Shown one piece after another: positions 1 through 12,726 of a stretch of DNA of 64,000 nt. Source of the stretch: Cherax quadricarinatus (Eukaryota; Arthropoda; Malacostraca; Decapoda; Parastacidae); the NCBI RefSeq assembly GCF_038502225.1, contig NC_091312.1:29683910-29747909 (forward strand), in the 5' to 3' direction. Each line of letters opens with the position of its first letter. Within the stretch, counting starts at the first letter, position 1. The notes under the pieces are model-generated. The model had not been told where the DNA came from and did no database searches. It saw nothing but the letters and a program-made list of their open reading frames with translations. Both the position numbers and the translations under genes were made by a program.

Positions 1-230
1 TACTGCTCCTCCAGAAATGTCTAAGAGAACTGATGAGTGCAATGATGCTTGTTCAGAAAGGGGAAGTATTCCCTCTTTTATAAGAGAACAATAAGCTCCG
101 GTATCCCTAAATATTATTACTTCAGTTTACTTTGAATTCTCCTGAAGGGAGATATGGCAAGTACTGTAGTATGGAACAATCCCACACTCTCTTTCTGATT
201 CATTTCAATAAGGAGATTAGTAATTCTCCC
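1..230 (-). pseudogene. Ty3/Gypsy protease fragment
   Basis: On the minus strand this stretch reads V-I-I-F-R-D-T-G-A-Y, the active-site signature of retroelement aspartic proteases. The DTGA codons lie at 94-105. An aspartic protease of this type would cut the Gag-Pol polyprotein inside the particle. It follows directly downstream of a gag zinc knuckle, the usual gag-protease order of Ty3/Gypsy elements, and an in-frame stop separates the knuckle from the protease reading. Reverse transcriptase and integrase would be expected beyond the left edge and are not visible. No long open frame survives, so I call it a broken copy. The family is inferred from the gag below and from the arginine-aspartate-threonine-glycine motif. 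No envelope gene is visible. Confidence 0.72.
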
Positions 231-234
231 TAAT

Positions 235-1517
235 GGTTAGGGTTTTGCTGGGCAGTTCACCTTAGTATGGCCAGGTTTATGGCAATGGAAACATACTACC
301 TCAGGTTTTACTTTGGCTCCCTGCTGATTTGATTGGTGCCAGTCTGTATACTGATGTCGTTCACCATGTTAAGCAGGTGATTGATGTCACTCACCAGGTT
401 GAGCGGGGGTTTGATATCGTGGCTCACCAGGTGAGTTAGGTTGGCGTCGTCGATCACCTTCGTCCTGCCCCTTCATCCTCCATTTAGGAACTCTTTTCTG
501 ACGATCTCTACTCATGCCAAACTATTGGGAAGAAATATTAAACCGCTCAGACAAGGAGCAGTTAGTCTCAAAAGTGTCAGCCAAACTGGCTGCTTCCGAA
601 GCAGTGGACAACGAATGTTCCTCAAGAAAGACTTTAACCTCTGGTTCAACAGATTCCAGCAGGTTACCCACCAAGATTAGTTTTACAAGGTCTGAAAAAT
701 TAGCGACACCAGATGCCTTGTACCACTTACTGAATGCTTTCAACTGCTGCCTTACAAAGTCTATATGAGACTGACCCAGCTGTCATTTGCCTAGTTTGAA
801 TTTCTTCCTATACTTGGCGGGAATACACTGATAAGCCCCAAGAACCGTGGTTTTCACCACCTGATAGTTGATAAAATCGTCATTTTTCAACACAGATGTA
901 AACTCCTGTGCCTTACCATACAATGCTATATGCACAAATGCTGCCCAATGCACCTCAGGCCACCTTAAGACTTGAGCCTGGTTTTCAAATGCCTCGAAAA
1001 ACTGTTCAGGCTCTACTTCAACAAAATGAGGAGCTAACGGTACTGCCTATTGCAAACTAAAGTCACCTACAGTCTACTTGAATAGCCTCCTCTCCTTCTC
1101 TCTATCAAACTCTTCCCTAGCATAGGCTCACTGCTCCCTGGTTGTTTCAAGATTGAGTTTGGCTAACTCAAGTGCAAATGAAGCGGATTCGCCCTTAGAC
1201 AAATCCTATGCACCTGTTGCTTCACGAGACTACTGGTCTGATTGTGCTGGTGTTGTCCCTGCCATATTAGGAAGGAATCTAAGCAGAGATCTGCGGTTAA
1301 CAGCCCATGTAGCGGGAGACACGTCAATTTTGTGTGTCATAGTTACTTCAGCTTTCAACTTTATATAAATAATGTCACGACGCTGCACAGCAGTAAGAGT
1401 TCGTTGATACTCAATACCAATAAAATGAGCAATTCGCTAACAACATTGTAAAGAAAGTTTGGGCAAATTTAGTAGAGTGAATTTAGACATCAATCCTCTG
1501 ACTCGTGCAGGTGGCAT
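235..1517 (-). pseudogene. Ty3/Gypsy gag (capsid plus zinc knuckle), decayed
   Basis: Gag packages the element RNA in a cytoplasmic particle. Read on the minus strand, a possible start ATG lies at 1515-1517. It is followed by a charged N-terminal part with several stops. At about 880-1030 comes a capsid-like block with FFEAFENQAQ, LRWPEVHWAAF and LYGKAQEF, then YRKKFKLGK near 800, and KVFLEEHSLSTASEAASLAD near 590-650. This order matches the SCAN-like capsid of Ty3/Gypsy Gag. Close to the C-terminus is a perfect CCHC zinc knuckle, CFHCHKPGHTKVNC, at 252-293. Stops after the N-terminal block, after GK, and twice before the knuckle show that the copy is dead. I could not place the upstream LTR or primer binding site with confidence. 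Confidence 0.8.
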
Positions 1518-2310
1518 TAGCGCCAACTTAACATGCTGTTTGCATTACATGCAACAAGCAGCAATATACAGTAAAATTGCTGGATACACATACACACAAT
1601 AGCAAGGTTGACACACAATAACGGAAGCGATGGCAAAGCTGACACACATTGCCGAGCGATAGCAAGGCTATCTGAATGATACTAAGAATAGCTTCAGCTC
1701 CTCAGTGATACAAAGACCAGCTCCAGTTCGCGGACAGGGCAACTTATTTTACACGCCCAGGTAATAACGGCCTGTTGACCTGGTCATAATGGGACTTGGA
1801 GCAAAAATAAACACAGCAGTAGTCTTTAAATTGTATTTTCCTTCACCAAGTATGAATGTAGGTATATACACTTATGTACACTGTGTACAAGAGTTTGAAA
1901 TATAAGTGTACCACAGTAATCAAATGCAAATACCAAAGCCAGAGAGAGAGAGAACCGTGAGCAACAGGCGGCCGTACGAGCCTGGCTAGTGCCGACCGTG
2001 ATACCACATCACTTCAGCAATTGTCAGACCCACCTTATGACTGGTTAATAAACCAAAGTATTGATTTAACGATGAGGCCCCATAAGATCGTTAAACTCTT
2101 AGCACCCAGTTCGCTGGTTGGGAGGCAGCCTATATGGGACTGTGTACATACGCTGAATTAAGTATAACATATTCTTTGTATGCCACAAAATGCTCGTGAA
2201 GGCTAATCCCCAAACGGGGATTAAAATGAAATTATCTCAGAGGCACCCACACCACCGCATGTCCTCTGATCAAGGTAAAATGCCTAGCTCTGCTGGGTGC
2301 TTGATTCTTG
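1518..2310. other. Non-coding stretch, possible Gypsy leader/LTR
   Basis: No credible coding frame. If the Gypsy copy once had its upstream LTR, it should lie here on the minus strand, but I see no direct repeat partner in the window and no clear primer site. It contains a short GA run near 1940 and otherwise ordinary AT-rich sequence. Confidence 0.4.
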
Positions 2311-2412
2311 TACGATTGTGTGGTCCTGTGGGTTAGAGCATCATGTGATTTTTGTTCACCATGAGCCAGGCCAAAACGGCAAGGGTTCGTATCCTCGGTT
2401 AGTTCCAGGTTG
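2311..2412 (+). repeat. tRNA-derived SINE-like copy
   Basis: The sequence contains a box-A-like segment (GTGGGTTAGAGCA) followed about 55 bases later by a box-B-like segment (GGGTTCGTATCC), the arrangement of an internal RNA polymerase III promoter in tRNA-derived SINEs. It does not fold as a complete tRNA and no coding frame exists, so I read it as a SINE head rather than a functional tRNA. Family assignment needs a repeat-library search. Confidence 0.5.
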
Positions 2413-2970
2413 CCTAGGACTGATAAACCAACTACTTACTAAATAAATTTGTTTCTCGGTAATCTTTCACTAACAACAATTTATTTACATTACCAAACAA
2501 ACTTTTTCCTTCTTTTAATGGGGAATAAAAGAACCAAGAAATAAAATAATTAAATCTTTAATTTCAATCCCTTCTGAAATGGATTAATCAAATTATTTAA
2601 TTATATAAATTTTACATAAAGGATATTTCACTCCTTTGATAAGAAGTATATCAGTCATATACAATATTATAATTTAAATAAACTTTACAGAAGCAAGACA
2701 AAACCAACGCATTAATATGGACAACTATCTACAGACCAGATTTAAATAATCATATATTCAAAAGAAACTCTTAAGTCCTTCTGAATAATAACCCAGACTT
2801 TCTCATTTAAGAGAAATTCAATATTGTCTCGTGCAGGAAACTAAGTATAAATTTTCATGTTTTTAAAGCCCTAAGGAGTCTCTCTGTAACCTAGAGCACA
2901 AGGGAGATGTGTTCGCAGCTGAGGGACTGAACCTGCTGCCTTGCCACAGTGACGGTAAACACCATATGAA
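2413..2970. other. AT-rich intergenic stretch
   Basis: Very AT-rich sequence with many short A/T runs. I see no coding frame, no RNA gene and no recognisable repeat boundary. Confidence 0.5.
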
Positions 2971-2974
2971 GTCT

Positions 2975-3112
2975 GTCAGGTGACCTAAGTAAGCCGGCAG
3001 CAAAACTAGAGTCCAGAAACCATACCACGGGCGGGGATAGAACCCGCGATGAGAGAGTCTCACTCCAGACAATTGCGTTAGGCACCACTGTGACCACAAA
3101 TGCAAGTTTTTT
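2975..3112 (-). repeat. tRNA-derived SINE, minus copy
   Basis: On the minus strand the head reads as a tRNA-like module: GTGGTCACAGTGGTGCC leading into CCTAACGC (box A area), then CGCGGGTTCTATCCCCG (box B) and CCCGTGGTATGG. It faces a related copy on the opposite strand at 3180-3320. The two heads are joined by a short T run, giving a hairpin. The box spacing fits a pol III SINE, while the low tRNA cloverleaf quality argues against a working tRNA. Confidence 0.6.
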
Positions 3113-3137
3113 TTGCATTTGTGGTCACAGTGGTGCC
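3081..3137. repeat. Perfect 25-bp inverted repeat, 7-bp loop
   Basis: The arms 3081-3105 and 3113-3137 are exact reverse complements, separated by GTTTTTT. The arms are the 5' ends of a SINE-like sequence in head-to-head orientation. A transcript across them would form a strong hairpin. Confidence 0.9.
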
Positions 3138-3179
3138 TATGCTAACTTACCTATTGTGTAGAAATATACCTAGTTGGAC

Positions 3180-3320
3180 GAGTCTTATTGTGGCTAGCTG
3201 GTCCAGTGGCTAACGCGATGTGAAGTTTTGAGACTCTCTTACCGCGGGTTCTATCCCAGCCCGTGGTATGGTTTGTTTGCTGTCGTGTCATTACCATTTC
3301 GTGAGTCATGTTAGAGTCCA
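3180..3320 (+). repeat. tRNA-derived SINE, plus copy
   Basis: Contains GGTCCAGTGGCTAACGCG (box A area), CGCGGGTTCTATCCC (box B) and CCCGTGGTATGGTTTG, the same module found in reverse at 2975-3112. A tail with GAGTCATGTTAGAGTCCAG follows. The sequences differ enough to be independent insertions or an old inverted duplication. Confidence 0.6.
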
Positions 3321-3591
3321 GCAATTAACCTTGTGTTTCAGAATAGTTGCACAATTATTGGTAAACATGGATTTCACTAACAACCTAACATAAACATATT
3401 GCCACCAATATTTGCAATAATAATTGAGAGTGAATATCTCATTCATGTGACGTCAGATAATAATATATAGTCGAACAACTTTATTTTAGCTAATAATAAA
3501 GCAGTTCACAACATAATATTATGTGAAATATTGTAGCCTGGCTATTTCTCAATTATATAATGGCACCCATGGGTATAATATGCAACAATAC

Positions 3592-3698
<107 letters not shown>

Positions 3699-3699
<1 letters not shown>

Positions 3700-3831
3700 G
3701 ATGGGGTCTACCTCAGGTGTAAATTGTGGGACCCTCAGCCTCGGAGAAGTGGATAAAAAGGCTTCAAGGAAGAATATTTGGATTTCTTCCTGAAGCCGTT
3801 TAAATATTCCACTTCCCCTACCACCCCATCT
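3699..3831. repeat. Foldback (MITE-like) element of 133 bp
   Basis: Three nested inverted segments are visible: AGATGGGGT at 3699-3707 with ACCCCATCT at 3823-3831, GAAGTGGA with TCCACTTC further in, and GGCTTCAAGGAAGAA at 3760-3774 with its one-base-shorter complement at 3784-3797. The whole stretch can fold into a long imperfect hairpin. It abuts the (TA)n tract at its left end. There is no coding frame. A non-autonomous foldback transposon is the simplest reading. A structured non-coding RNA is possible but unsupported. Confidence 0.55.
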
Positions 3832-4009
3832 TATCATTTTTTTTACCAATAGGTATATTTTAATACATAAATGGTAGAAAAAGGTTTAAGAGAAACATTA
3901 TTGATATAAAGATGGCATATATATAGTACATGAGATGTGAGAGCTTCATGTCTAGTACATATTGCTATATGTTTGTCACTGAAAATAATGCAAAAATTTC
4001 ATCCAGCTC

Positions 4010-6495
<2,486 letters not shown>

Positions 6496-6498
6496 ATA

Positions 6499-7257
<759 letters not shown>

Positions 7258-7284
7258 TATAAATATATATATAAATATATATAT

Positions 7285-7581
<297 letters not shown>

Positions 7582-7639
7582 GTATTTAGGAAAGGCACAA
7601 ACATGAATATAATATTACAATATATCAAACATTATGAAT

Positions 7640-8160
7640 CTCCTCCACCTCCTCTGAAGTTGGACGCATGCCACGTATGCAACAAGCATTTCCTCTCTAG
7701 ATGGCCACGGTGATGCGCTGGAACATAAAGTGGCACCCATGGTTCACTGGTCGTGTCATCGAGTCTGAAACCGAGTTCTTTGGAGAAACATGTTTAATTC
7801 TCTTCCCATGATAGCAAGGTCACTGATTCCACTGGAACAAATTTATATCGATGGCCTATGTCTCTGCTTGCTGATTTTATTCTCTTCCCTTGATTTGCAG
7901 CACTTCCCTGTTGCCCAACACTGTGAAGGATGTAGGTGTCAGCCAGCGTCGACACGCAGGTATAGTCTCATGCTAAAAGTTTGTCATTCTTCCAAGGATA
8001 AATGGTAATCCCGTCATGGCGATTTGCAGGATTGTGAGTATTATTGGCTGATAGGGATCAGGTTCTCTTTCAATAGACACCCAGGTGTAGCAAGGCTCAT
8101 CTTTAGGATGGCATTGATTTCATTGTGTCTTCCGTGCCAACTTTTGGTTTTAGAGTAGTT
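7640..8160 (-). pseudogene. C-terminal fragment of the nuclease-domain LINE
   Basis: A second, more decayed copy of the C-terminal part of the LINE at 4010-5988. On the minus strand it reads NEINAILKMSLATPGC, then DGITIYPW near 8010, then a DYTCVSTLADT block near 7945-7960 and KFVPVESVTLLSW. These align in order with NNIIKRSLTTAGCPA, DGITLQAW, WDYTCASTLADT and MFVPIGSETFG of the first copy. The tryptophan expected before DYTC has become a stop codon, and other frame breaks exist. The repeated DG-I-T and D-Y-T-C blocks in two diverged copies suggest they matter to the element. Confidence 0.65.
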
Positions 8161-8284
8161 TAAACCATGTAGACCATATTGGTCGACTTGCGCATCGACA
8201 CAAATTCACGTATATTCCGTGTGAATTAGAGCAACGAGGAGAGTCACTGCAATACGGGAGGTACATGTACACTAAAAGCTTACC

Positions 8285-8400
8285 TTAACCCTTCTTATTG
8301 AAATAAATTATTTTTGACCAGTGTTGAACAGGTTACGTACAGCCTTAATGACCCTCGTGTAGTACATAGGCTTGAAACCCCATTAACCAAATTCGCTGAA
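8285..8400 (+). repeat. Dispersed repeat, copy 1
   Basis: Shares an ordered set of short matches with 8645-8745: AATTATTTTTG against AAGTATTTTTG, then AGCCTTAA, then GCTTGAAACCCCATTAACC against GCTTCAAACCCAATTAACC. A third, weaker match occurs at 24424-24490. No coding potential. It may be a SINE or part of a LINE 3' region; a library search is needed. Confidence 0.5.
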
Positions 8401-8640
8401 AAAAAAAAATACAAACATAGGTATGACAGGGTTAATCCTCTGGGTTGAAAACCTTTTAGACAAATGAAAATATAAAATAAGAAGCATTATATAAAAGTAT
8501 ATATTAAAAGACAAATTAAAAGAATGAGGAGGTAACAAAGACGAAGAAATAAAAGACAGCAATAAGGAGAACAACAATAAAGGTTATATACCAAAAGAAG
8601 TGTGTTCCCCACAGCGTGTATATGCTCAGTTTCCTTCAAT
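8401..8640. other. A-rich non-coding stretch
   Basis: A-rich on the plus strand, with many short AAA runs. No gene or recognisable element is seen. Confidence 0.45.
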
Positions 8641-8644
8641 ACAC

Positions 8645-8745
8645 ATTTCACAAATTAAAGTATTTTTGTCTGGTGGTGAAAAGGTCACGTGTAGCCTTAA
8701 AGGTCGTAGTGCGGCTGATAAGCTTCAAACCCAATTAACCTCACC
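8645..8745 (+). repeat. Dispersed repeat, copy 2
   Basis: Diverged second copy of the repeat at 8285-8400, in the same orientation and about 350 bp away, so a local tandem duplication or two insertions are both possible. Confidence 0.5.
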
Positions 8746-9038
8746 AGTAGAACAATAGAAGTTGCTGATATTGTCATTGATAGACGGAAATTCTCAACCA
8801 TGAATTTAAAATGATAGAAATTTGTTTGGATAGAAAATATACTTGTCGGTGAGAGTCTCAACCTGACCATCACTGACACTGAAGAAAATACCGGCGTCTT
8901 CTGCTTCTTCTTCTTCTTCCTTGTCTTCTTCCTCTTTTTTTTCCTCGTCGTCTTCTTGCCTCCTAATTCCATATTCTATATCATTTTCATTTATATTCAG
9001 TATTGTCATTATTATTATATCATTAATATTTATTATCG
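8746..9038. other. Low-complexity stretch
   Basis: Contains a TTC-rich run near 8900-8945. The Glu/Lys-rich reading of the minus strand is low complexity, and I do not support it as a gene. Confidence 0.5.
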
Positions 9039-9108
9039 TAATTATTATCTATAATCGCAACCAATATCAATAATTATTGATATTGGTTGCGATTATAGAT
9101 AATAATTA
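9039..9108. repeat. Perfect 70-bp palindrome, no spacer
   Basis: The two 35-base halves, 9039-9073 and 9074-9108, are exact reverse complements with no loop. The sequence is AT-rich with one mixed block (ATCGCAACCAATATC). Such a palindrome can extrude as a cruciform and is unstable when cloned. It is followed directly by a second palindrome. Confidence 0.93.
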
Positions 9109-9135
9109 TGATAGTGATTATAATCACTATCATAA
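9106..9135. repeat. Perfect 30-bp palindrome
   Basis: Centred between 9120 and 9121, with core ATGATAGTGATTA followed by its exact reverse complement. It overlaps the end of the preceding 70-bp palindrome by three bases. Confidence 0.9.
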
Positions 9136-9345
9136 CTATACTCGTGTAATTAGCGTAAACACTAATGTGTGCCTAATGGAGCAGTGATGCAACCCTTTTA
9201 ATTATTCTAATACGCTAAACATTAATATTATTAGAGGTACATGAAGCGCTCAACCCACGAGGGTCGTCCAGTGCGGGAAGTGGTGCAGGCCCAAGCCTTC
9301 GACGGAAATCGCCAGACGGAAATGCAACTCTCTCAGTTTAAAGTC
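9136..9345. other. Non-coding stretch
   Basis: No feature recognised between the palindromes and the CATA repeat. Short frames here have no recognisable content. Confidence 0.4.
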
Positions 9346-9348
9346 GTC

Positions 9349-9416
9349 CCATACATACATGCATACATACATGCATACATACATACAAACATAAATACAT
9401 ACATACATACATGTAT
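9349..9416. repeat. (CATA)n microsatellite, imperfect
   Basis: Tetranucleotide repeats of CATA/CATG type with several substitutions. Confidence 0.9.
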
Positions 9417-9944
9417 GTTTTCTACACACAAGGTCAAGACAGTGCTGGCAGAGTCTACTAGCTGAAACAGATAGTATCTGTCTCTGAGACGGTAAATGAA
9501 AATACTCTAGGTATATCAATTTTCATAACGACCATTAACGTCAATCATGATGTCATACCGTATCTCCTGACTTTAGAGACCTTCACCTGTCTATAACACG
9601 AGACAGGTAATGAGATAGAACATTTGAAACATGTTTTGGGTAATGTATTATGGGAGACGAAGTGCAGCTGGCAGTTCTCCGATTAAATAATCTTCTTGCT
9701 GGAGAGTTTCTCGTAAGATATGGTGTATGTGGAAGATACTGCGATTCTCTCATCTTCCCCAGGGCATCAGTTGCCCCAGGCATGAGGACTCTCAGCAACG
9801 GAGAACGTAGGAGTGTTTACTTATGCTGTTTGCGATTGGATGTAACATTTGCTCATTTTGCTACAATTATCTATTATACCAGTCTCACGGATATACATAC
9901 CAACTCGCTTTTCTCCTCTAGAACAGACCACACACTTATTAGTA
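9417..9944. other. Non-coding stretch
   Basis: No convincing gene or element boundary. The short frames on both strands lack recognisable domains. Confidence 0.4.
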
Positions 9945-10640
9945 ACTATACCTGGAGTCTAGCTAGAGGTGTTTCGGAGGTCAACACCCCCGTGGCCCGG
10001 TCCATGACCGGGAGGCCCCTGCTAATCAAGGCCTGATCAACCAGGCTGTTACTACTAACTGTACACCGGCCATCATATGAACCACTGCTAGTTTCCTCTT
10101 GAAAATAGCCAGGAGTCTGCTGGTGATCATCCTTATGCATGGTATCTGTTGAACAGCCTTGTGCCCCTGACATTTACTATGATTTCTCTTAGTGTACTCA
10201 TGGCATCCCTGCTTTTCATGGGGTATTTTGCACCGTCTGCTGAGTTCGTTCGCTTTCGTAGGGAGTGATTTTTATGTGCAGATTTGGGACAAGTCACTCT
10301 ATTATTTTTCAGGTGTAATTAATGATGTATTTTCTTGCTTGCGTTCCAAGGAGTACAGTTCAAGGGATATGAGACGGCCCCAGAAACTAAGGTGTTTGAG
10401 TGAACTTATACGTGCAGTGAAACTTCTCTGTGCATTTTCTAGAACTACAGTTTCACCTGCCTTGAAAGAGGCTGTTATTGTACATTAGTATTCCAGCCTA
10501 GAGAGAACAAGTGATTTAAAGAGCATCATTATTGTCTTGGCATCGTTAGTTTCAAAGGTTCTCATTATCCTTCCTATATTAAATTACTTTTGGCAGTCTA
10601 TAAAGACGAAGGTCACCCACCCTCCCGTTGGTCCCCACAC
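9945..10640 (-). pseudogene. LINE ORF2 C-terminal and 3' fragment
   Basis: On the minus strand, from about 10490, this reads ITASFKAGETVVLENAQRSF, then FTARISSLKHLSFWGRL and LELYSLERKQE, then, through frame breaks, LPTKANELSRRCK. The frame with SNSLVDQALI lies near 10030-10060. This is the region after the reverse transcriptase of a CR1/Jockey-type LINE, with the same general layout (entry names, RRR-like turn, final SF-K-DKHL block) as the larger LINE copies to the right. It belongs to a different family from them. The 3' end is near 9945-9950, where TACCTGGAG stands, the complement of a splice-donor-like sequence. Several stops show it is dead, and the upstream RT is missing. Confidence 0.7.
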
Positions 10641-10737
10641 TTGACTCATACAGTCAACAGACTATTGTGATGACAAGTTTCTGTTAGTTTTTTGGCTCAA
10701 CTGCGTTGATTTTGTGGAAGATACGCCATAATTTCTT

Positions 10738-11018
10738 ATGATCCCTGCCAGTGTCGTAGTCCCAGCAGGTTGTTTTGGTCCCAGCAGGTGTTGGAGTCCC
10801 AGCAGGTGTGGTGGTCCCAGCAGGTATGGTGGTCCATGCAAGTGTGGTGGTTCCAGCAGGTGCGGTGGTCCTAGCAGGTATGGTAGTCCATGCAAGTGTG
10901 GTGGTCCCAGCAGGTGTGGTGGTCCTAGCAAGAGTCGTGGTCTCTGCAGGTGTGGTGGTCTTAGCAAGAGTCGTGGTCTCTGCAGGTGTGGTGGTCCCAA
11001 CAAGCGTCGTGGTCTTAC
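10738..11018 (-). repeat. 18-bp minisatellite, Thr-Thr-Thr-Pro-Ala-Gly frame
   Basis: About 15 units of 18 bp, with unit core ACCACCACACCTGCTGGG on the minus strand. Because the unit is a multiple of three, one minus-strand frame stays open and reads TTTPAG, TTTLAW, TTTPAE and similar. This looks mucin-like. However, the open frame continues into low-complexity pyrimidine-rich sequence, and I see no signal peptide or splice context that would make it a gene. The units vary mainly in the last codon and at Pro/Leu. Confidence 0.85.
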
Positions 11019-11129
11019 ACCAGAGAATAAGAACTCTCCTCTGAGCCAACACAGACTTTATCTTCTTGTAGTCACTCTTTGTCTGACATCTGTGAATAAT
11101 TACCAAGCAGTGGGCACGACACTTGGCAA

Positions 11130-11575
11130 GGCTCTGACGAGGCCAGGGAGACAGGGAGACAGGGAGACAGGCAGGAAGAGAGGGAGAGGGCAAAAGGAAG
11201 AACGAGAGGGGGGGGAGGGGAAAGAGTGTAGAAGAATGTACTAGTAGGAGAGAGAAATTGCCGGAGGGAGTGTGTGTGCGAGTGGGAGAGAGGGTGCGAA
11301 AGTGGGAAGGAGAGTGCGAGAACCAGAAGTAGAACATGAGCGCTTGTATAGAAGAAGGCTTTGAGAGGGTGAGGGAGAGAAGACAGAAGAGTGAAGGAAG
11401 ACAATAAAATGGGAGGAAATGAAGTAGATGAGAGATGAGACGGGAATGAGAAATGGGAGATAAGAAAAAAGGAAACAAAGGGAAGAGAAAGAGAAACGAA
11501 TAAACGTCATAAAGAAGAGAGAGAGTAAACTGGAAAGGGTATGAAAAGGCAATAAGAAGAAACAAGAGACTGTGG
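11130..11575. repeat. Purine-rich low-complexity tract
   Basis: Rich in GGGAGAGA, GAAGAG and similar on the plus strand. The long minus-strand frame across it is Ser/Leu/Phe-rich because of composition and is not accepted as a gene. Confidence 0.8.
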
Positions 11576-11589
11576 AAAGATAGGAGAGG

Positions 11590-11600
11590 AATTATTATTA

Positions 11601-11670
<70 letters not shown>
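11590..11670. repeat. (ATT)n microsatellite
   Basis: About 27 trinucleotide units, with one TTTA interruption near the start. Confidence 0.97.
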
Positions 11671-11671
<1 letters not shown>

Positions 11672-12485
11672 GAAGTATATTTATTATGCAGTGCTTTCAA
11701 AATGCTGTATAAAGAATGCTCCATAGTTCCAGGATTATTCTAAAACCGGACGCGTGTTATTCCTGGTCAGTCAGAGTGGCCACGAGAGAGGTAAGTGAGG
11801 TGTTTTGTGTTGTAGGTGAAGCACAGCAGAGGGAGCAAGATGTGTGTGAGTGGATAAGTTTTTTTTTTTTTTGGTGTATACTGTAGGTAACTTTATTTAT
11901 GTTTAAGTGCTCTCTTGTTTACCTGTAAGGCCCAAGTGCGCAGAGGCCTGTTTAATTAAGTATTGAGAGAGTACTCGTATAGTGTTTTGCCTGATGGTAG
12001 ACTGACCCGCAGAAACGGGAGGTGTCATGGAGCCTCCCTGTTTATAAATGTTTATACATTTTGCTTTACTCACAAGTAGCAGTGTGCTAGTGAGCTATTG
12101 TGAGTACTGGGTAAAGGTGAACTGGAGTGTGGTGATGGTTGTAGTGGAGTAGATTGTAGGTTGCAAATACGTTACTTTTATTTTATATATTCTGTATAGG
12201 TGAGTTTTTGTGTCCTTCCTTATAATAATACTATTGACTAATTAACGTTCCACATATAATGTGAAGGTACAAGCTGGCACTAGAGTGGTTTCTTTTTCAA
12301 AGTTAAATAAATTTAAATGCAAATAATTTAAATGCCCATAGACTTGCCAGGTCGTTTACCGAGACAGGAATTTTATTTAAGTTACGCAGTAAAAAAAGCG
12401 TAACAGATGTATATACTAGACGTAAACAACTCTCGATGTATATACAAGACCTATACACCTCGTGATGTATATAACATATATATTA
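11671..12485. other. Low-copy-looking non-coding stretch
   Basis: Ordinary composition with several TGTATAT motifs near 12410-12485. I see no coding frame of note, no RNA gene and no element boundary. Confidence 0.45.
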
Positions 12486-12514
12486 ACAGATATACACCAT
12501 TGGTGTATATCTGT
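12486..12514. repeat. Short perfect inverted repeat
   Basis: ACAGATATACACCA, a single T, then the exact complement. It lies among related GTATATA(C) motifs. Confidence 0.85.
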
Positions 12515-12632
12515 AAATAAATGGAGATAAGCGCTTCTAGGCAAGTAGTTATCTATGCCCTACAGGATAAGATACACACCTCTTACCTCAGTGTATATAA
12601 TTTGAGAGATATACACCTTTCAATGTACATGG

Positions 12633-12724
<92 letters not shown>
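12633..12724. repeat. (GT)n microsatellite at the LINE 3' end
   Basis: About 46 GT units. Read on the minus strand, it is the (AC)n run that directly follows the 3' terminus of the LINE copy to the right (AGGTGAGTACACAC). Confidence 0.97.

Positions 12725-12726
<2 letters not shown>

Noticed and set aside
2311..3320. Functional tRNA genes
   Set aside because: Box A and box B are present, but the sequences do not give a proper cloverleaf and are followed by SINE body sequence.
10684..11565. 293-codon minus-strand frame with a hydrophobic start and TTTPAG repeats
   Set aside because: The hydrophobic part is the complement of a purine-rich low-complexity tract and the rest is the minisatellite. 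There is no supporting splice or homology evidence. The repeat itself is listed as a finding.
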